A stretch of DNA of 61,458 nucleotides from CAWGCA01 sp963820955 (GTDB lineage: Bacteria > Pseudomonadota > Gammaproteobacteria > Chromatiales > Chromatiaceae): positions 1 through 61,458 of the forward strand of contig CAWGCA010000013.1 of NCBI GenBank assembly GCA_963820955.1. Direction: 5' to 3'. The translations under genes and the position numbers were made by a program. Position 1 is the first letter of the stretch; every line of letters starts with the position of its first letter. The notes beneath the pieces were generated by a model. It had not been told where the DNA came from. It worked only from the letters and a program-made list of their open reading frames with translations, and ran no database searches. Of the stretch, positions 53,529 through 61,336 are shown one piece after another.

Positions 53529-54038
53529 TCAACTCTCCCGTGAACCCATGCGGCGTTTGAGCGGCCTGCGATCGAGAGGAAATCGATGCAGGTTATTGCG
53601 AGCCCAACCACAGGCTTCCAGGTTGAGCGCGTTGTGTTCTCGCATCTCAACGTTGTGATAGGTGATAATTTCGTAGAGTTGGTAAATCAGATCGACAAGC
53701 GGTGTACCTGGCTGCATGCGCCCAGCACAAACGAAAGGTGGTCGAATGTTCGGGTGCCAGATTTCGAGAGGTTCGCACCAGGTCAGTACCCGTGCCGTGT
53801 CGAAGCGATATAGATAATCGTCCGTAAAGTTGATTCCTGCCTTAAACTCATTGTGTTCGACTACTTGGCCGGCGCGATGCAAGAGCCCGGTACAGTGAAA
53901 TCGAGTAAGGTACCTGGTTGTCCCCCCTACAGAGTAAAGCGGGACCAGATCAATCACGTCGCTCTCCTTGGCAAGGGCAATACCCTGTTCACACTGATAC
54001 TCCAGAAACCGGGCAAGGACGGGATCGCGATGTGCCAT
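53529..54038 (-). CDS. E2-like ubiquitin-conjugating protein
   Basis: 169 aa. The UBC signature is visible: LEIWHPNIRPPFVCAGRM with H95-P96-N97 and the candidate catalytic Cys104 seven residues after Asn, then an alpha-helical segment PLVDLIYQLYEIIT and an N-rich NALNLEACGWA block. The first half has the beta-meander expected (RYLTRFHCTGLL, FTDDYLYRF, TARVLTWCEP). It should accept activated Ubl from the E1 encoded just upstream, with which it abuts (stop at 54,039, start at 54,038). Confidence 0.85.
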   Translation of the reverse strand: MAHRDPVLARFLEYQCEQGIALAKESDVIDLVPLYSVGGTTRYLTRFHCTGLLHRAGQVVEHNEFKAGINFTDDYLYRFDTARVLTWCEPLEIWHPNIRPPFVCAGRMQPGTPLVDLIYQLYEIITYHNVEMREHNALNLEACGWARNNLHRFPLDRRPLKRRMGSRES

Positions 54039-55130
54039 CTATCTACCTCCGATCTCGAAATGGACCTCTCGAGAAGAGGTTTCAACGGTAAATACGTCAC
54101 CTACTCGGAACCCTATGGCGTAGAGGGACAGGCGCGGCTCCACTCCAGCGAGCCAATCGAAGGTGAGGGCATCAGTGGTGTCGATGCCAGGTGCGACCAT
54201 GCTGCCCCCGCAATGGGGACAGCGACGGAATTCATCATCCATTCGACTAGCCAGGTAGAGTAGATGACGGGATGTGTGGCAGTTTTGACACAGGAGCCGG
54301 CGCACAAAAACATCTCCGTGCATCCGCAGACGTGGACTCTCAACACCCGCTTGGGGCACAAGCCGCAGCGCCTGGCGCAGGTTGATTGCACCCGGAGAGC
54401 GGCTGAGGGCTTGAATGGACCATCGTTGATGATCGAAGGTACAATCCGGAGATCGCCTGCGGCTGGAGACAACGTAGTGGTCAGAGAAGGTATCCATCAA
54501 AAGCTGACGCCCCGGCGATACATCCTCTGTGTCCTCTGAGAGTAGCTTTACACACTCTTTGCACTGCAGGCCGGCAGCTATTTGACCGAGGTAGGCCGAC
54601 GCACCGGTGGGCGTACTTTGAAGCGGTGGATCGCAAGGGTGTCTAGTGTCCAGGGCCTTGCGTTCTTGGTCGCTCCACCCACATTCCAGGCAGGCTTCCT
54701 CAGAAGACGGGTGGTATACATCAACGCGCGCGAGTTCGCCCTCGGCGCGAACACCGGCATCAATCCAAGGTATACCAAGCCGCCAGACCGCCTGGCTTAT
54801 CCACCGGCGAGATGACAATCCGTCTGTACTGGAGGCGATCACTGTTGCTCGGAGACGGCCAAAAGGCACTCGCTCAACAGGATCAGTAATGACTTCAACA
54901 CGCACAGCGGGGTTAATATCGTGGATACGGCCGGCCACCACCTCGGCCTTATACCGCCCGACATCCCTTGGCAGAATATCCTGTGAAGACAAATTGTGAT
55001 GTTCGTATGTGTCCGGATCAATAAGTACCAGATGCTGGACACAGTCGGTGCGCACAATCGAGGCAACAAAGTAGCTGCCGATGTTGCCTTGACCAATTAC
55101 GATCAGTGATTTAGCGTGACCGACTGTCAT
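54039..55130 (-). CDS. ThiF/E1-like Ubl-activating enzyme with C-terminal zinc ribbon
   Basis: 363 aa from the ATG preceded by GAGG. The Rossmann nucleotide loop is LIVIGQGNIGSYFV, then LVLIDPDTYEHHNLSSQDI with the Mg/adenylate residues, and KAEVVAGRIHDINP. CLEC (about 147-150) and CKEC (about 190-193) give the structural zinc of MoeB/E1. A Cys in RHPCDPPL is a candidate for thioester formation. The C-terminal third adds LLCQNCHTSRHLLYL and CPHCGGS, a second zinc ribbon not usual in E1. Starts 7 bases after the RING gene stop. Confidence 0.88.
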   Translation of the reverse strand: MTVGHAKSLIVIGQGNIGSYFVASIVRTDCVQHLVLIDPDTYEHHNLSSQDILPRDVGRYKAEVVAGRIHDINPAVRVEVITDPVERVPFGRLRATVIASSTDGLSSRRWISQAVWRLGIPWIDAGVRAEGELARVDVYHPSSEEACLECGWSDQERKALDTRHPCDPPLQSTPTGASAYLGQIAAGLQCKECVKLLSEDTEDVSPGRQLLMDTFSDHYVVSSRRRSPDCTFDHQRWSIQALSRSPGAINLRQALRLVPQAGVESPRLRMHGDVFVRRLLCQNCHTSRHLLYLASRMDDEFRRCPHCGGSMVAPGIDTTDALTFDWLAGVEPRLSLYAIGFRVGDVFTVETSSREVHFEIGGR

Positions 55131-55137
55131 ACGTACC

Positions 55138-55677
55138 TCACAGCTCCGACGGAGACCATTGAAAACCGGCATCAAATGCTGTGGGATGCCCGCATCCGGC
55201 GCAACTGGGCCTGTAACTCCAGCATGGCTGCTCATCCGACTGGTGGTGCCAGAAACCACAACCGGGTGCCGGGCAGCGAACAGCCGGTGTTCCTGGTTCC
55301 AGCGGCAACTTGCAGCGAATACAGCAAGTGCCTCGATCGTCACCTGGAAAAGGCTCTATTTGGGCAATCCGTTCCGTGGAGAAGAACACCTTACTTCCGT
55401 CATCCAGGGCAATCGCGTCACGATCGCGGAGTATATGCACACTGGTTAGTAGAGTTTCGCCGTTGACGCGCACCCGACTGCAGGAAGAAACCAGCAACGC
55501 CCACCGCTCCGATCCGCAGGAGTCCTCTGTACGTAGCAGTACAGGGTCACAAACGCCGTTCAATAACTCGGGTACGACCAGTGGGACAAGTCCACTGGGG
55601 GCGACCTGAACAAGCGCTGAATCGATAGGGAGTTCTTTCCAGTCCCTGTCAGCATCTTTAACCCAGAGATGGCTCAC
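55138..55677 (-). CDS. FHA-like/RING-type E3-like protein
   Basis: 179 aa. The first about 110 residues have an FHA-like strand pattern (WALLVSSCSRVRVNGE, VHILRDRDAIALDDG, KVFFSTER). Then comes a two-zinc treble clef: CCIRC (Cys119/Cys122), Cys135, CPAPGC with Cys140, HH144-145, Cys152 and CAGC (159-162), the spacing of prokaryotic RING fingers described beside E1/E2/JAB genes. It is predicted to act as E3 or adaptor. First gene of the operon with a very strong GGAAGGAGGGGG before the ATG. I am confident of the zinc motif, less of the FHA part. Confidence 0.8.
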   Translation of the reverse strand: MSHLWVKDADRDWKELPIDSALVQVAPSGLVPLVVPELLNGVCDPVLLRTEDSCGSERWALLVSSCSRVRVNGETLLTSVHILRDRDAIALDDGSKVFFSTERIAQIEPFPGDDRGTCCIRCKLPLEPGTPAVRCPAPGCGFWHHQSDEQPCWSYRPSCAGCGHPTAFDAGFQWSPSEL

Positions 55678-56008
55678 CCTACCCCCTCCTTCCCGTTGCT
55701 CTGCAGCAGAAGATCTGGATAACAGATATCCTCTGGTAGTACCTATCAGTGCGAGCGTGGACTTTGCCTGCCCGAAGATTCTTATCGTGACCTGAATAAA
55801 AAACTCTTTCTTCGTTCATGTACAGATCTCGTATGCTTACTTGATCAGTACTCAGTATAGTTGTTAAAAAAAGTAATTCAAGAGAAAAACGCCCAGGGAG
55901 ATAGAGCGCCTACGTAATTATTCTGAAAAATGCTAGTGGGTTCTGGCTGTACACATCAGAACTTTTTGAAAACCAGTATTTTAACTGGATGTTATGATCG
56001 CTGCCGGC
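55678..56008 (-). other. leader/promoter region of the tagging operon
   Basis: About 330 bases between the operon and the XRE regulator gene. A sigma-70-type promoter candidate (55,854-55,881) directs transcription leftwards, leaving a leader of roughly 170 bases. No gene is supported. I see no obvious operator palindrome. Confidence 0.5.
55854..55881 (-). promoter_or_regulatory. candidate sigma-70 promoter of the tagging operon
   Basis: On the minus strand, TTGAAT (55,876-55,881) is followed after 16 bases by TATACT (55,854-55,859). Four of six and five of six consensus positions match. It points into the RING gene. Confidence 0.5.
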
Positions 56009-56455
56009 TTAGCTATCTGAGCCCCAGGCCTTCAGCGCACGGAGTACTGTCTTACGCTGGCTGCGCTTGCTCAGCGCCTTTTTGAGGTAGCGATAACCCT
56101 CGAGTAAATCGGGATCTTCAGTTAGATCGCGTTCTAGATCTTTCGCATCGGGTACTTCATAACGACCGACCAACCTGCCCTCGCCCTCAGCACGGTTTCG
56201 CACCCGCTGACGAGCCTGCTTTTCTCGTGCTACCTTGAGCTCTGCCTTGAGTTCAGACCGAACCTTAGGCGATAACCGAAGCGCCTTGATAATGTGCTCG
56301 ACTACAGACTCTGATGGCAGGCGCATCTCCCGTTCGATATGGGCAAGAGCGGAATCGGTGATTCCACACTGGTTCGCTACCTGCCGCTGGGTCAGGCCGA
56401 GATCCAACCGACGATCTCTGATCACCTTCCCGTATCCGTAACCTTCCGAAGACAT
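56009..56455 (-). CDS. XRE-family HTH transcriptional regulator
   Basis: 148 aa. N-terminal Cro/CI-type HTH: GKVIRDRRLDLGLTQRQVANQCGITDSALAHIEREMRLPSE. The remainder is basic and helical (RSELKAELKVAREKQARQRVRNRAEG) and probably mediates oligomerisation. It lies upstream of the tagging operon in the same direction and divergent from the NLR-like gene, so it may regulate either. Confidence 0.88.
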   Translation of the reverse strand: MSSEGYGYGKVIRDRRLDLGLTQRQVANQCGITDSALAHIEREMRLPSESVVEHIIKALRLSPKVRSELKAELKVAREKQARQRVRNRAEGEGRLVGRYEVPDAKDLERDLTEDPDLLEGYRYLKKALSKRSQRKTVLRALKAWGSDS

Positions 56456-56594
56456 CCGCTTCCTTTAATACTCAATTGCACTAACAACTGATTCTTATTT
56501 GCTTTCCACCGGGTATTATAGACTGAACCGGCTGTAGGTGTATGCTAGAAGTAACTAAAAGTTTCCCTTTGGTCCGCTCGATGAGGGGTAAGCT

Positions 56595-59500
56595 ATGCCT
56601 TTGTACGACGGGAACTACAGCAGTCTCGCTAACCACGTCAAGCCAAACGATCCATTCGTCCAGGCACTGCTCGCAGCGGCTGAGCCCAGGCTCATAGGCC
56701 GCACAGGGCGTAGCCACACCACTTTCTCCGGTGCTGCCGCAGCCACTGCTGGCGCGGTGCGAGCCGCCGCTTGGGTCGTTTACGAACAGATTCTGATTTC
56801 CGAACCGGCAATCGAATTTGATAGAACAACCCGACAACACTCCGGTTTTCAGCAGTTTCGTACCGTCAGCGAGATAGTGGCGGGGCAAAGTGCCGACTGT
56901 CTTGAGCTGGCTTTGCTTTTCTCTAGCTGCTCCCTGGGTGCCCTACTAGAGCCCGTACTTCTATTCGTTAATGTTGGTGATGGCAGCGATACAGATCATG
57001 CCCTAGTGGGGCTGTGGCTACCTGAGCATAGGGCACACGACAGACGAGCTTTCAAACCAAACGGAAGCATTCCCAGGGAAGCTATCACGGATATGCTCGG
57101 GGCAGACCGTTTTTCCGATGCCAACGATTACTGGAACCGTATTACCGAGGCTAACATGTTGGTGATAGACAGCTCCGGGGTTGCTCTTGGATATCCAAAT
57201 CGCAGTGGCCAGCAAAGCCTCAATTTCGAGGAATCCGTTAGACTTGCATGGAAACTTCTCACGTCCACAAACTCCACGATCCAGTGCGCCTTTGATATTC
57301 GTCAGGCAGGAGGCAAGGGGCCTTTCCCGGTAAAAAACCGGCCCTATGTCATTGGACGAAAAGAGGATCTCGAGCTGATTGACGCAGCAGCAGCTTCAAA
57401 GAATATCGTTGTGAGCGGTCTCCTCGGCATCGGTAAAACGGTGTTAGCGATATTTTATGCCTTCGAACACCGGCACGAATATCCAGAAGGCGTTTTTCTT
57501 CTGAATGCGGCAGATAAGGGACGAGCTCTTGAGCAACTAGCGGGCTTTGGACGAGAAAGTGGGATCGAGCACCGTGGCCGCGGGGGCGAACCGGCCAGTG
57601 ACCTGATACTTGCCGAACTCTGGGCCAAAGAGGTTGTAAATAAACGCGGATCGCGCACGCTGCTAATCGTCGATGACGTGTCGGACACCAGCTTCCTCTC
57701 AGAGCAGATCGGCGGTCTACTGAGTCTGTCATCACTAAACTGCCGACTGCTGGTTACGACACGGGATTTCGATCTGCTGAAAGATAATCCGGATTTCGAG
57801 AACATCCCCCTATCTCCTCTCGCTGACGAAGACGCAACAACACTGCTACTCAATGCGCTTCCGCCGGATCGGCAAGATAAAATAACCGGGCAACGTGTTT
57901 GCAAGCGACTCAATAATCTACCGCTGTTGATCCGCATAGCAGGCCTTACACTATCCGGCGATCAGGCCCTAACTCTGAAGGAGTACGAGCAAAACCTTGA
58001 CAAGAAAGGCTTTCTACTAACAACCCGCACGGCGATGCCAAAGGACTTTCCAGCTCTTATAGCGGCCGTGTTGAGCAGGGCATGGCAGGGTCTTGCTAAA
58101 CGGAAATCTGGACCGCGTGAAGTGCTTAAACTGCTGTCAATTCTTCCACTGAACGAAAGCGTCCCCTTTGAGGTGCTGGCCCTGATGATACACGTGGAGG
58201 ACGACAACGCCGAGGACGATGTACGCATTCAACTCGTTCGGACTGCGGCCACAGAACTGAGCGCCACCGGACTCGCTGAGCAACCCGAGGAAGATGCTGT
58301 CAGGATACATCCGGTCATTCACGAATTCGCCTGCGAAAAAGCAAGGGACGACTCCCGGTTTGTAGAAAGCTCATTGCGCGCGGCAGTCGTTCGACTGCAC
58401 GATGCGAAATTCTACCACCGGAGCAACTCGAAGGATCTGATTCGGCGTGGAGAACAACTGCGCCTACTACGGCAACCGTCCCGGCTCAATGACACTCTCC
58501 ACCGAATCGTACATCTGTTCGAAACTCAGCTTGACTACTTAAGGGAAGGTCACGACGCCCTCGCTCAGCTCGCTTTGCAGGCAAATTTAGATGGCGCGCA
58601 TGAACTGACGAAAGTTTTAGAGAGTGTGCGCCTATCAAACAAAGAGCCCTGGTTCCGGCTACGATGGCACGGCAACCACGAACGAGGTCATGATCCAGTT
58701 GCGACGGGGCATTCCGACGCGGTCTCGGCAGTAGCCGTGTGGCCAATATCAGCTCAGGAGGATAGTCCTTTGATTGCGGTATCCGGATCAGAGAATGGGG
58801 AACTGATCCTGTGGCAGCTGCAGTCCTTGGAATCAAGAAAATTCCTGACTAACGTCGGGAGTCCGATCTCAGGGCTGTGCATCAGCCCTGGTGGAGAAAC
58901 GGCATACGCGACGGCCTGGGACGGATCTCTCTGCGCCGTTGCACTCAATCAGGACAATCAAAAAAAGGCCAGAATCGTTGGACATCATGCCTACCCCGCT
59001 AACGATTGCGCCATGGATCCCGACGGTCATTTTATAGTATCAGTTTCGGATGACGGCACAGCCCGAGTCTATAGTCTACCCGAAGGCACGTTGCTCCACG
59101 CTCTGCAACACTCGGAACATGCCCCCTTGCTGAAGTGCGCGGTGACTCGCCGATCGGAATCTCACGAGCCCGTGCTGTTAACCGCATCCCAGGCCGGTGT
59201 CGTTAGAGTCTGGAACCCCCTTGTTGGCGACGAACTTGGAGTCACACTCGATATTCCTCCAGAGGAAACCCGACAGCCGTTATCCGCCTGCGCTCTTGCC
59301 CCTGATGGCAGGCTCGCGGCGGTTGCCACACGCCACGAAGTGCTCCTGTGGGACATAGAGACCGGAGAAAAATTGAATTTTCCGGAACGCGAAAAATTCG
59401 TCATAGACTGCTGTTTTTCGCCCGATAGTAGCCGACTCATGCTCGTGGGACGTGACAAACAGGTGGTGATATACAACGTCAGCTGCGATGCAATAGAAAA

Positions 59501-60530
59501 CAGGCTAGAACCCTGGTACCACTGGTTAACCGCTTGCGCCTTTGGTTCTGACGATCGACTTTTCTTTGCTAGCGATGACGGCAGCGTACACTCATTGGCA
59601 TACGACCACCGACTAGGGAAATACCAACAGATTGAACACATCCAGGGAAAACCGAATTGGGTTAACGTCTTCCGCGCTGATGACAATCATGCTCTCTCGG
59701 TCTCCACCGACCAAACGATCTGCTGCTGGAATCTCGCGAGTGGGGAGCGCGAATATACTATTGAGGGTCATGCGAATTGGGTTAATGCCTTTGCCGCATC
59801 GTCTGATGGCGAACATGTCTTATCCGGGACAGATTCCGGAAACGTTGTTTACTGGTCATTACGGGGAAACGATGCTCAGATACGCTTGACGGGTTTCGGG
59901 CTACGAGCGAATGCCTGTGCGATCTCCACAAACGCAACGACTGGATTAGCTGCGAGCGAGGACTCCTCGCTGCGCCAGTGGTCGCTGAGCGGTGATTTCA
60001 AGCTACTCAATCACCTCACAGATGGCCATAGGGCTGCTGTTACCGCTTGTGCCATCTCAAAAGCTGAAAAGCAGGCCCTTTCAGGCGGTGATGACAGAAG
60101 ATTAATACTTTGGGACCTAGATGAAGGAGAGATCGAGAGGGTATTCGAAGGACATGAAGATCGCATCACCGCCGTGGTTTTCGCGCACGATCAACCCGAT
60201 ACGGTACTCTCTTCCTCCTGGGATGGTACAGTAAAGTGTTGGAGTATCCATTCAGGTCAGCTACTCAAGGATTTCAGAGAACATACCGACGGCGTGACTT
60301 CCTGTGGCTCCGCAGCAGGTGGTGTGGCGTACTCGGTCTCTTTGGATCGCACCCTGCGTCGTTGGAAACTGAATGAAGAGACTAGCGACGTGCGCATCCA
60401 CCTAGAACATCGACTGCGAGGTCTCGTGGTAGACCCAACGGGAGAAATGGTGCTCTGCAGCGATATGTCCGGGACAGTCTTCCTATTCGATGTCGTCGAG
60501 GGTTCACACATCAAGCCGGTATCGTTGTAA
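56595..60530 (+). CDS. STAND/NLR-like protein: transglutaminase-like protease, NB-ARC, WD40 repeats
   Basis: 1,311 aa. Residues 1-230 contain a transglutaminase-like triad candidate: SADCLELALLFSS (Cys102), DTDHALVGLWL (His135) and MLVIDSSGV (Asp192). The NB-ARC/STAND ATPase follows: P-loop GLLGIGKT (275-282), Walker B LLIVDDV, LLVTTRDFDLL and a winged-helix region to about 600. From about 700 to the end run WD40 blades with repeated WD-type ends (HSDAVSAVAVWP, DGSLCAVAL, DGTARVYSLPEG, DRRLILWDLD, DGTVKCWSIHSG). Bacterial proteins of this type are often defence sensors whose effector domain fires on ligand binding. A protease effector beside a protein-tagging operon is notable. Confidence 0.87.
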   Translation: MPLYDGNYSSLANHVKPNDPFVQALLAAAEPRLIGRTGRSHTTFSGAAAATAGAVRAAAWVVYEQILISEPAIEFDRTTRQHSGFQQFRTVSEIVAGQSADCLELALLFSSCSLGALLEPVLLFVNVGDGSDTDHALVGLWLPEHRAHDRRAFKPNGSIPREAITDMLGADRFSDANDYWNRITEANMLVIDSSGVALGYPNRSGQQSLNFEESVRLAWKLLTSTNSTIQCAFDIRQAGGKGPFPVKNRPYVIGRKEDLELIDAAAASKNIVVSGLLGIGKTVLAIFYAFEHRHEYPEGVFLLNAADKGRALEQLAGFGRESGIEHRGRGGEPASDLILAELWAKEVVNKRGSRTLLIVDDVSDTSFLSEQIGGLLSLSSLNCRLLVTTRDFDLLKDNPDFENIPLSPLADEDATTLLLNALPPDRQDKITGQRVCKRLNNLPLLIRIAGLTLSGDQALTLKEYEQNLDKKGFLLTTRTAMPKDFPALIAAVLSRAWQGLAKRKSGPREVLKLLSILPLNESVPFEVLALMIHVEDDNAEDDVRIQLVRTAATELSATGLAEQPEEDAVRIHPVIHEFACEKARDDSRFVESSLRAAVVRLHDAKFYHRSNSKDLIRRGEQLRLLRQPSRLNDTLHRIVHLFETQLDYLREGHDALAQLALQANLDGAHELTKVLESVRLSNKEPWFRLRWHGNHERGHDPVATGHSDAVSAVAVWPISAQEDSPLIAVSGSENGELILWQLQSLESRKFLTNVGSPISGLCISPGGETAYATAWDGSLCAVALNQDNQKKARIVGHHAYPANDCAMDPDGHFIVSVSDDGTARVYSLPEGTLLHALQHSEHAPLLKCAVTRRSESHEPVLLTASQAGVVRVWNPLVGDELGVTLDIPPEETRQPLSACALAPDGRLAAVATRHEVLLWDIETGEKLNFPEREKFVIDCCFSPDSSRLMLVGRDKQVVIYNVSCDAIENRLEPWYHWLTACAFGSDDRLFFASDDGSVHSLAYDHRLGKYQQIEHIQGKPNWVNVFRADDNHALSVSTDQTICCWNLASGEREYTIEGHANWVNAFAASSDGEHVLSGTDSGNVVYWSLRGNDAQIRLTGFGLRANACAISTNATTGLAASEDSSLRQWSLSGDFKLLNHLTDGHRAAVTACAISKAEKQALSGGDDRRLILWDLDEGEIERVFEGHEDRITAVVFAHDQPDTVLSSSWDGTVKCWSIHSGQLLKDFREHTDGVTSCGSAAGGVAYSVSLDRTLRRWKLNEETSDVRIHLEHRLRGLVVDPTGEMVLCSDMSGTVFLFDVVEGSHIKPVSL

Positions 60531-60980
60531 TGAACCATCCCCATCCTTTGGGTGGCATCGTACTGTTACTGCTCATGTAAAAACAGACAATTGACACATC
60601 TTGCGCCAGATAGCAGTCTGCCCTGCATTCTTGCCACTCCCCGGAGTAGATTCAGACTGTGTTAGGCGGGATTAGACGAGATTTTGCTGATTTTTCCGCA
60701 AAAAACATAATTAGAAAAGACACGAAATAGACACCCTATCTGATTGATTTAATAGATGGAGGCTGAGCCCGGAATGGAACCGAGGTCCACGGCTTCTGAG
60801 GCCGTGGACGTTTATTTTTATCGCTTTCTAATCAGTTGCATATGAAGTTTGAGTGGTAACCCACTTTTTTAACCCACTCGGCCACGACAAGTCGATCTCT
60901 CACTCGCTAAGAGATTGTAATCTCGACAGATGAGTTTTTTGACTACACGACCATTACCAGTAATCCGAATCAAGTCCAAC
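60531..60980. other. region with tRNA 3'-half-like sequence, no gene
   Basis: About 450 bases. It contains the tRNA-like sequence annotated at 60,757-60,809 and AT-rich DNA on both sides. No protein gene is supported. Confidence 0.5.
60757..60809 (-). other. tRNA 3'-half-like sequence, candidate attachment site
   Basis: On the minus strand the sequence ends CTCAGCCTCCA after a T-arm-like CGGTTCCATTCCGGG, as in the 3' end of proteobacterial tRNA-Cys, although the T-loop has C for G. Upstream, GTCCACGGC/GCCGTGGAC (60,785-60,809) makes a perfect 9-bp hairpin around CTCAGAA in the position of an anticodon arm. No 5' half is present. Integrases commonly recombine within tRNA 3' halves, so this may be an att site. 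Could also be a chance terminator hairpin. Confidence 0.4.
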
Positions 60981-61127
60981 TCATTGATTCTTGGCATGGA
61001 TGAGTTTTGAGGAGCGATAGGGAACTACAAGCGTCTCGGACTCTTTAAAATAAGGTTGAAAGCGATCAGCCAGAACGCTATCCGTCAGCCACTCGATCCA
61101 GCCGCAGGTATCGACCAGTACCTCCAT
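60981..61127 (-). pseudogene. PIN-domain toxin (VapC-like), N-terminal remnant
   Basis: 48 codons starting MEVLVDTCGWIEWLTD, with the first PIN acidic residue (Asp6), then VLADRFQPYFKES and VVPY. Intact VapC proteins are about 130 residues and contain three further acidic residues, absent here. Its ATG overlaps the TAA of the antitoxin gene (TAATG), the usual order. Probably inactive. Confidence 0.65.
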
Positions 61128-61336
61128 TAAATACGATCCTTGCGGTCTCGATAGCCGGTTGGGTCTGCCCCTTTTAACATACCACGCGCGGATTTCAGAG
61201 AGTGCAGCGGAACCAGCTCGATTACGTCCCCTTTGGTAATTACGGCAAATTTCTGGCCGGCTTGCAGACCGAGTTCTTCGCGAATAGCCTTGGGAATTGC
61301 CAGCTGATATTCACTGGAAAGCGTCGCTGATATCAC
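61127..61336 (-). CDS. AbrB/SpoVT-type antitoxin (VapB-like)
   Basis: 69 aa. The swapped-hairpin motif reads YQLAIPKAIREELGLQAGQKFAV, followed by GDVIELVPL. Such proteins bind their own promoter and neutralise a PIN-domain toxin. The toxin gene that follows is truncated, so this antitoxin may be an orphan. AT-rich DNA upstream (61,340-61,430) probably holds the promoter. Confidence 0.85.
   Translation of the reverse strand: MISATLSSEYQLAIPKAIREELGLQAGQKFAVITKGDVIELVPLHSLKSARGMLKGADPTGYRDRKDRI

Noticed and set aside
60785..60809. Simple Rho-independent terminator for the NLR-like gene
   Set aside because: Kept only as an alternative: it lies about 255 bases after the stop, the T-run is interrupted, and the adjoining sequence matches a tRNA 3' end.
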